In this document: piece by piece, positions 27,566 to 32,266 of the stretch
How the letters are laid out: every line of letters starts with the position of its first letter
Position numbering within the stretch: the first letter of the stretch is position 1
NCBI GenBank assembly: GCA_029781595.1
Contig: JAKOWJ010000337.1
Coordinates: forward strand, 1-32,266
Direction: 5' to 3'
Source of the DNA: Pseudomonadota bacterium
GTDB taxonomy: Bacteria > Pseudomonadota > Gammaproteobacteria > Burkholderiales > Usitatibacteraceae
DNA length: 32,266 bases
The notes under the pieces: generated by a model
What the model saw: only the letters and a program-made list of their open reading frames with translations
Database searches by the model: none
What the model was told of the DNA's origin: nothing
Translations under genes and position numbers: made by a program

Positions 27566-28621
27566 GTGTCCCAGACTCCCGACCAGGTCGAGCGCCAGGT
27601 GCGCCTCGAGCCGAGTGGCCGCACCTTCGCGGTGAAGCCCGGCGAGACCGTCCTCGAGGCGGCCCTGCGCCAGGGGGTGGGCCTGCCCTACGGCTGCCGC
27701 AACGGCGCCTGCGGGGCGTGCAAGGGCACGCTGCGCAGCGGCGAGCTCGAGTACGGCGAGCACCAGGACCGCGCCATCACCCAGGCCGAGATCGACGCCG
27801 GCAGGGCCCTCACCTGCTGCACGCGCCCGCGCTCGGACATCGTGCTGGAGGTGCGCGAGCTCGCGGGCCTGAAGGACCTCACCATCCGCACGCTGCCGGC
27901 GAGGGTCGAGCGCATCGACAAGCCCGCCGAGGACGTGGCGATCCTCTACCTGAAGCTGCCGGCCTCCGAGCGCCTGCAGTTCCTCGCGGGCCAGTACGTG
28001 GACATCCTGATGAAGGGCGGCGTGCGCCGCAGCTACTCGATGGCCAACGCCCCGCACGACGACACGCACCTGCAGCTGCACGTGCGCCGCACGCCCGGCG
28101 GCACCTTCTCGCGCTACGTCTTCGAGGAGATGAAGGAGCGCGCCATCATCCGCTTCGAGGGCCCGCTGGGCGGCTTCTACCTGCGCGAGGATTCCGACAA
28201 GCCCATGGTGCTGGTGGCCGGCGGCACGGGCTTCGCGCCGGTGAAGGCGGTCATCGAGCACGCCTTCCACACGGGCACGGACCGGCAGATGGTCCTCTAC
28301 TGGGGGGTGCGCTCGCTGCGCGACCTGTACCTGCCCGAGCTGCCCGTGAAGTGGCAGGAGGAGCACGACAACTTCACCTTCATCCCCGTGCTCTCCGACC
28401 CGGGGCCGGAGGACGACTGGACGGGGCGCACCGGGCTCGTGCACCAGGCGGTGCTCGAGGACTTCCCGAGCCTCGCCGGCTACCAGGTGTACGCGTGCGG
28501 CGCGCCGGCGATGACCGACGTCGCGAGGAAGACCTTCGTGGAGGAGCGGGGCCTGCCGCCCGACGAGTTCTACTGCGACGCGTTCACGTACGCGCCGGCG
28601 CCGCCCGCCCCCGCGGCCTGA
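27566..28621 (+). CDS. 2Fe-2S flavoprotein reductase (CDP-6-deoxy-glucoseen reductase-like)
   Basis: A 351-residue NAD(P)H-dependent electron-transfer protein with a ferredoxin domain in front of a ferredoxin-reductase module. The plant-type 2Fe-2S ligands are C44, C49, C52 and C84 (YGCRNGACGACK, then ALTCC). The flavin motif RRSYSMANAP and the NAD motif GGTGFAPVKAVIEHAF follow, and YACGAPAMTDVARK lies near the end. Databases often call such proteins CDP-6-deoxy-delta-3,4-glucoseen reductase (AscD), but the dideoxy-sugar role is doubtful; in many betaproteobacteria it stands alone. The start is GTG at 27566 (family-like N-terminus; weak ribosome binding site). No partner oxygenase is visible. 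Confidence 0.92.
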   Translation: MSQTPDQVERQVRLEPSGRTFAVKPGETVLEAALRQGVGLPYGCRNGACGACKGTLRSGELEYGEHQDRAITQAEIDAGRALTCCTRPRSDIVLEVRELAGLKDLTIRTLPARVERIDKPAEDVAILYLKLPASERLQFLAGQYVDILMKGGVRRSYSMANAPHDDTHLQLHVRRTPGGTFSRYVFEEMKERAIIRFEGPLGGFYLREDSDKPMVLVAGGTGFAPVKAVIEHAFHTGTDRQMVLYWGVRSLRDLYLPELPVKWQEEHDNFTFIPVLSDPGPEDDWTGRTGLVHQAVLEDFPSLAGYQVYACGAPAMTDVARKTFVEERGLPPDEFYCDAFTYAPAPPAPAA

Positions 28622-28634
28622 ACCCCGCCGGCCC

Positions 28635-29216
28635 TCAGCGGGCCAGCGCCGCCTCGATCTGCGCGAAGCTCGCCGCGATCTCCACGGGCGGGGCCACCTC
28701 GACGCCCAGGCGCCGCGCGATGTCGCGGGCCGAGAAGATCCCGACGATGCGCTTGCCGTCCTCGTCCGTCACGAAGGTGTGCTGGCGGCTCACGGACCTG
28801 AGCGTGGCCACCACCTGGCCCACCAGGGCGTGCGAGACCTCCCGCAGCGGCAGCGACTGGAGCTGCTCGGCGGGCGTCATGAGGTCGGAGACCAGCACCT
28901 CGTCGCGGCGCACGCCGCGCTCGCGCATGAAGCGCACGGGCTTCTCGCCCAGCAGGTCGGTGCCGGTGATGACGCCCACGATGGCGCGGGAGGCGTCCTC
29001 CACGAAGAGCAGCCGCACGCCGCGGGCGATCATGACGGTGTTGCACTCCACGATGCTGCGGTCCGGCGAGATCGTCGCCGCCGGCACCCGGCGAAGGTCC
29101 GTCATGGCCTCGAGGGCGGCCGACTCGGGCGTGAGCGCCGTGGCCGGCGGGGGCGAGGCGACGCGCGCGCCGGCCGGCAGGGCGAGGTGCTCGAGTGCGG
29201 CATATTCCCGTGTCAT
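28635..29216 (-). CDS. Tandem CBS-domain protein
   Basis: A 193-residue soluble protein made almost only of two CBS domains, which usually bind adenosyl nucleotides and sense energy state. The first runs about 43-100 (ATISPDRSIVECNTVMIARG, then FVEDASRAIVGVITGTDLLG). The second runs about 110-175 (LVSDLMTPAEQLQSLPLREV, then RIVGIFSARDIARRLGVEV). No effector domain is fused to them. The ATG at 29214-29216 has GGAGG about 8 bases upstream. It lies 44 bases behind hemY and converges on the reductase gene with 13 bases between the stop codons. Confidence 0.9.
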   Translation of the reverse strand: MTREYAALEHLALPAGARVASPPPATALTPESAALEAMTDLRRVPAATISPDRSIVECNTVMIARGVRLLFVEDASRAIVGVITGTDLLGEKPVRFMRERGVRRDEVLVSDLMTPAEQLQSLPLREVSHALVGQVVATLRSVSRQHTFVTDEDGKRIVGIFSARDIARRLGVEVAPPVEIAASFAQIEAALAR

Positions 29217-29260
29217 GGCAGGACCTCCCCGGTCATTGTGGAAAGCAATTGGAGGGGCGG

Positions 29261-30433
29261 TCAGCCCGCAAGTTCCGCGCTGCGCCGGAAGTGGCGCACG
29301 GCCTCCTGGGGCTTGCCCAGGCGCTCCATGAGCGCCGCGAGCGTCATGTGACCCTCGTGGGTGGGCTCCAGGGCGAGGCTCGCCTCGATGTAGCTCTGCG
29401 CCTTGCCCCAGAGCTCCTGGCGCATGCAGAGCTTGCCCAGGGTGAGCAGCAGCGCCGGGTCGCGCGCGTGCGCCCGCAGCCAGCGCTCGCCGCGCTCGAT
29501 GAGCGGCAGGGCGGAGTCGCCCGCGCACTCGGCGTAGAGTGCCACGAGCCCGGAATCCCACACCGCCTCCAGGGCGGCCTCGACGATGGCCTGCGCCTCG
29601 GGGATCGCGCCGAGCGCGAGGTTCAGGCGCGCCGCGCGCCCGGCGATGGTCGCGTCCAGGCGCAGCTCGCCGGGCACCTGCTTCCAGTAGGCGGCGAGCG
29701 CGGCCGGGTCCTGCGCCTTGCGCTCCAGGTTGCCCAGGTGCGCGGTGCGGCGCGAGGCGGCGGCCTCGCTCTCGGCGAGGCCCCCCAGCTTGGCCAGGGC
29801 CGTCGTCGTCGCGAGCACGTCGTCCCAGCGGCGCAGCGCCGTCTCCGCCGCGAGGCGCATGCGCAGCAGGCGAAGGTTGCGGCCGTCGCGCCCGGAGAGG
29901 TCGCGCAGCACGGCGAGCGCCTCGTCGTGCCGGCCCTGCGAGAGCAGCAGGTCGGCGAGGGTGGTCAGGCGCGCCTGGTCGACCTCCGGGGCGGCGCCGC
30001 GGGCCTGGTCCAGGAAGGCCTCGCGCTCGGTGAAGCGGCCCAGCTCGTGGGCGCTGCGCGCGGCGATGATGGCCGCTACCGCCCGGCTCTCCTCGCCCTC
30101 CAGGGCCGTGGAGGCCGCCTTCTCGGCGCTGGCGTAGCGGCCCTGGAAGAAGGCCAGCAGGGCGTCGTTTAGCGCCTGGCGGGCGCGGCTGCGGGCGCGC
30201 TCCGCGCGGTGGGCCCGCACGCGCCCGGGAATGGCCGCCAGCGTGGTCACGAGGCGCACGAGCACGTGGAAGGCGAGGTAGCCGGCCAGCACCAGCAGCA
30301 CCAGGAGGTTGAGCGAGAGCTCGATGCGGTACGGCGCGGCCACGATCACCACGTAGCCGTCGGACTGGCGCGCCACCAGCGCGAGCCCCACGGCCGCGAC
30401 GGCGAGGAGGACGGACCAGATCGCCAGGCGCAC
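29261..30433 (-). CDS. hemY: HemY-type TPR membrane protein
   Basis: A 390-residue inner-membrane protein of the proteobacterial HemY family, which lies in hem operons but has no proven enzymatic step; do not confuse it with the Bacillus protoporphyrinogen oxidase of the same name. Two membrane helices occupy about 3-21 and 40-62 (LNLLVLLVLAGYLAFHVLV), followed by HemY_N sequence (AIPGRVRAHRAERAR) and TPR-like helical repeats to the end (YIEASLALEPTHEGHMTLAA). The start is GTG at 30433, 9 bases after the hemX stop. It completes the hemD-hemX-hemY run. Confidence 0.92.
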   Translation of the reverse strand: MRLAIWSVLLAVAAVGLALVARQSDGYVVIVAAPYRIELSLNLLVLLVLAGYLAFHVLVRLVTTLAAIPGRVRAHRAERARSRARQALNDALLAFFQGRYASAEKAASTALEGEESRAVAAIIAARSAHELGRFTEREAFLDQARGAAPEVDQARLTTLADLLLSQGRHDEALAVLRDLSGRDGRNLRLLRMRLAAETALRRWDDVLATTTALAKLGGLAESEAAASRRTAHLGNLERKAQDPAALAAYWKQVPGELRLDATIAGRAARLNLALGAIPEAQAIVEAALEAVWDSGLVALYAECAGDSALPLIERGERWLRAHARDPALLLTLGKLCMRQELWGKAQSYIEASLALEPTHEGHMTLAALMERLGKPQEAVRHFRRSAELAG

Positions 30434-30442
30434 CGCGGGCCC

Positions 30443-31516
30443 CTAGCGCTTCTCGCGCGCCACGCGCGCCGAGCGCACGGCGGCCAGGCTCGCGTTGATG
30501 TCCGGCGGGCTGATCGACACGGGGCTGTCGGCCAGCTGCCTGAGCGTGGCCAGTGCGTTGGCGTTCACCTTCGCCTTGGTGTCGAAGTACTTGCCGATCC
30601 AGCCCTGCGAGGCGCGGATGTCGTCGCGGAAGGAGGCCTCGTCGCGCGCGAGCAGCGCCACGCGCGCGGCCAGCAGGCGCAGCTTGAGGTTCTCGCGCAG
30701 GAAGTAGCCGTGCGCCGGCGCGAGCAGCGCCGCCTCGTTGGGCTCGATCTCGCGGATGCGCACCAGCCCCTTCATCTCGTCCCAGAAGTCGCGCGCCACG
30801 CGCAGGTAGCCGGCCTCGCCCGCCACGCTCGTGCGCACCGCCGGGCGCGCGGCCGGCAGCGTCTCGGAGACGAGGAACGGGAGCGAGTCGGCCTGGCGCA
30901 CCAGGGCGTCGAGCTTGACCGCGATGCCCACGGTGTCGACGAGCGGCAGCGCCTTCAGCCGGTCCATGTCGCCGTTGAGTGCGCGGCGAAGGCCGGCCAC
31001 CTGCAGCTTGTCGGCGCGGGCGAGGCGCTGGTCGGCGGCCTGCAGGGCGATGAGCGCGCCCTTCACGTTGCCGGCGAGCTGCAGCTGCTGGCTCGCGAGG
31101 ATGACCAGCTGCTCCACCTCCGCCAGCATGCGGTCGTCGGCGCTGCGCGAGAGCTCGCGGTACATCTCCTCGACGGCCACGCGGCTCTCCTGCGCGTCCG
31201 TGACGCGCGACTCGAGCTCGGCGATGCGCGACTGCGACTCCTTGAGCGCGGCCTGCGCCTGGGCGAGCGAGGACTTGGCGCGCGCGAACTCCTCGCCCAG
31301 CTCGGCCAGGCGGCCGGTGGCCGAGGACGAGAGCGAGGAGAAGGTCTTCTGCGCGTTCCAGGCGAGGAAGCCCGCGCCGCCGGCCAGCAGCACGGCCAGC
31401 ACGGCGATGGCGCGGGCGAGGCCGTCGCCGGCCCGGGCGCCGGCGCGCGCGGCGCGGGGCGGGACGGGCGGGGGCGCCCCGGGGGACGGCTCGGACTCGG
31501 TCGTCGTCGGACTCAT
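30443..31516 (-). CDS. hemX: HemX-family membrane protein
   Basis: A 357-residue protein of the HemX family. It is often labelled uroporphyrinogen-III C-methyltransferase, but no SAM methyltransferase domain is present here. A Pro-rich cytoplasmic start (PSPGAPPPVPPRAARAG) leads to one membrane helix at about 35-52 (AIAVLAVLLAGGAGFLAW). A coiled coil follows at 60-115 (RLAELGEEFARAKSSLAQAQ and on), then the globular HemX domain (VEQLVILASQQLQLAGN). The ATG at 31514-31516 has AAAGG upstream and overlaps the hemD stop codon (ATGA). It may hold heme-pathway enzymes together at the membrane; this is inference. Confidence 0.93.
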   Translation of the reverse strand: MSPTTTESEPSPGAPPPVPPRAARAGARAGDGLARAIAVLAVLLAGGAGFLAWNAQKTFSSLSSSATGRLAELGEEFARAKSSLAQAQAALKESQSRIAELESRVTDAQESRVAVEEMYRELSRSADDRMLAEVEQLVILASQQLQLAGNVKGALIALQAADQRLARADKLQVAGLRRALNGDMDRLKALPLVDTVGIAVKLDALVRQADSLPFLVSETLPAARPAVRTSVAGEAGYLRVARDFWDEMKGLVRIREIEPNEAALLAPAHGYFLRENLKLRLLAARVALLARDEASFRDDIRASQGWIGKYFDTKAKVNANALATLRQLADSPVSISPPDINASLAAVRSARVAREKR

Positions 31517-32266
31517 CTTGCCTTTCGCAGCTCTGCCAGCGCCTCCAGGAGGCCCGCCGTGCCGGGCCCGGCCACCACCGTGCGCCCGAAGGCCCCGCAG
31601 GCCCCGTGCCGGGCGATGGCCGGATGCGGCACCACCAGCGCCACGCGCGACCACGATGCCGCGTCGCCCGCGAGCGCGAGGAAATTGTCCACCGTTTCGG
31701 CGCTCATTGCATGCACCGCGTCGATCCCGCCGCGCGCGAGCGCCGCGAGCAGCGCCGCCGGGTCGCTCGCGGGCCGGCGCCGGCGGTAGCACTCGACGTA
31801 GTCCACGCGCGCCCCGCGCGACTCGAGCGTGGCGCGCAGGTGCTCGCGGCCGCCCACGCCGCGGAAGACCAGGATGCGCGCGCCGCGCACCTCCGCGAGC
31901 GCCGGGCAGGCGAGGAGCGACTCGCTGTCGAAGCCGGTGGCCGGCGCGATCACCTCCGCGAAACCCGCCTCGCGAAGGCTGGCCGCGGTGGCCGCGCCGA
32001 TGCCGGCCACGGGCACGCAAGCGGGCCAGGGCCCGGCCGCGCGCGCCGCGGCCACGCCGTGCTCGGCGGCGTTGGCGCTCACGAAGATGGCGAGGCGCGC
32101 GCCGGGAAGCCCTGCGAGCGCCTCGCGGCTCGCGGCCGAAAGGGGCTCGGGAACGATGTCGAGCGCGGGAAACACGAGGGTGCGGGCGCCGGCCGCCTCC
32201 AGGGCCCGCGCCAGCGGCTCGCACTGGGCGCGGGGCCGCGTGAGCACCACGCCCAGGCCCTGGAGG
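31513..32266 (-). CDS. hemD: Uroporphyrinogen-III synthase (start beyond the window edge)
   Basis: HemD cyclises hydroxymethylbilane and inverts ring D to give uroporphyrinogen III, the branch point of tetrapyrrole synthesis. Visible residues begin LQGLGVVLTRPRAQCEPLAR, matching the family start, and include ALDIVPEP, IFVSANAAEHGV, PVAGIGAATAASL and HAMSAETVDNFLAL. The frame is open to position 32266. A GTG at 32250 could start it, but homologs have several residues before VVLTRP, so the true start is probably just outside. It overlaps hemX by ATGA. In relatives hemC lies upstream. Confidence 0.95.
   Translation of the reverse strand, partial: LQGLGVVLTRPRAQCEPLARALEAAGARTLVFPALDIVPEPLSAASREALAGLPGARLAIFVSANAAEHGVAAARAAGPWPACVPVAGIGAATAASLREAGFAEVIAPATGFDSESLLACPALAEVRGARILVFRGVGGREHLRATLESRGARVDYVECYRRRRPASDPAALLAALARGGIDAVHAMSAETVDNFLALAGDAASWSRVALVVPHPAIARHGACGAFGRTVVAGPGTAGLLEALAELRKAR

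Overview
The window is a very GC-rich (about 70% or more by eye), densely packed stretch of a betaproteobacterial chromosome. Gene orders common in that class place it there: gltB-gltD-hemE, cutA-dsbD-tlpA-aroQ-accB-accC-prmA and hemD-hemX-hemY. I see no insertion sequences, phage genes or CRISPR. About 28 protein genes, one tRNA and one riboswitch can be supported. The genus cannot be told from the sequence alone.

Layout. (1) 1-6777, minus strand: glutamate synthase large and small subunits (gltB, gltD), then a terminator and the first half of hemE, which runs off the left edge. (2) 7105-9967, plus strand: two tandem paralogous lipoproteins of unknown function, the second behind a promoter packed with inverted repeats and both followed by hairpins. 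(3) 10029-13885, plus strand: a sugar-nucleotide epimerase, a WbpL/WecA-type glycan initiator and a WbpM-type 4,6-dehydratase, the usual end module of an O-antigen locus. The initiator gene appears to have a one-base frame break at its start. A tRNA-Arg(CCG) closes this block. (4) 14171-15605, plus strand: a membrane-anchored cytochrome c5 and apaH. (5) 15529-18720, minus strand: a PfkB sugar/nucleoside kinase, a SlyB-like lipoprotein and an ornithine-lipid pair (olsB, olsA) with a Pho-box-like array in front of olsB. (6) 18914-21260, plus strand: a c-di-GMP-I (GEMM) riboswitch ahead of a DUF1631 gene. (7) 21261-27032, minus strand: cutA, a stand-alone DsbD alpha domain and a TlpA-like thioredoxin; then aroQ-accB-accC-prmA and a zinc-ribbon/DUF3426 membrane protein. 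(8) 27082-28621, plus strand: fxsA and a 2Fe-2S flavoprotein reductase. (9) 28635-32266, minus strand: a CBS-pair protein behind hemD-hemX-hemY, with hemD cut by the right edge.

Much of the window is core metabolism: nitrogen assimilation, tetrapyrrole synthesis, fatty-acid initiation and the shikimate pathway. The accessory-looking parts concern the cell envelope: tandem lipoproteins, surface glycan synthesis, ornithine lipids, periplasmic thiol chemistry and a second-messenger-controlled gene of unknown role. The most noteworthy points are the c-di-GMP riboswitch on the DUF1631 gene, the triple 11-bp-spaced GTCA array before olsB, the reduced DsbD and the tandem lipoprotein family.
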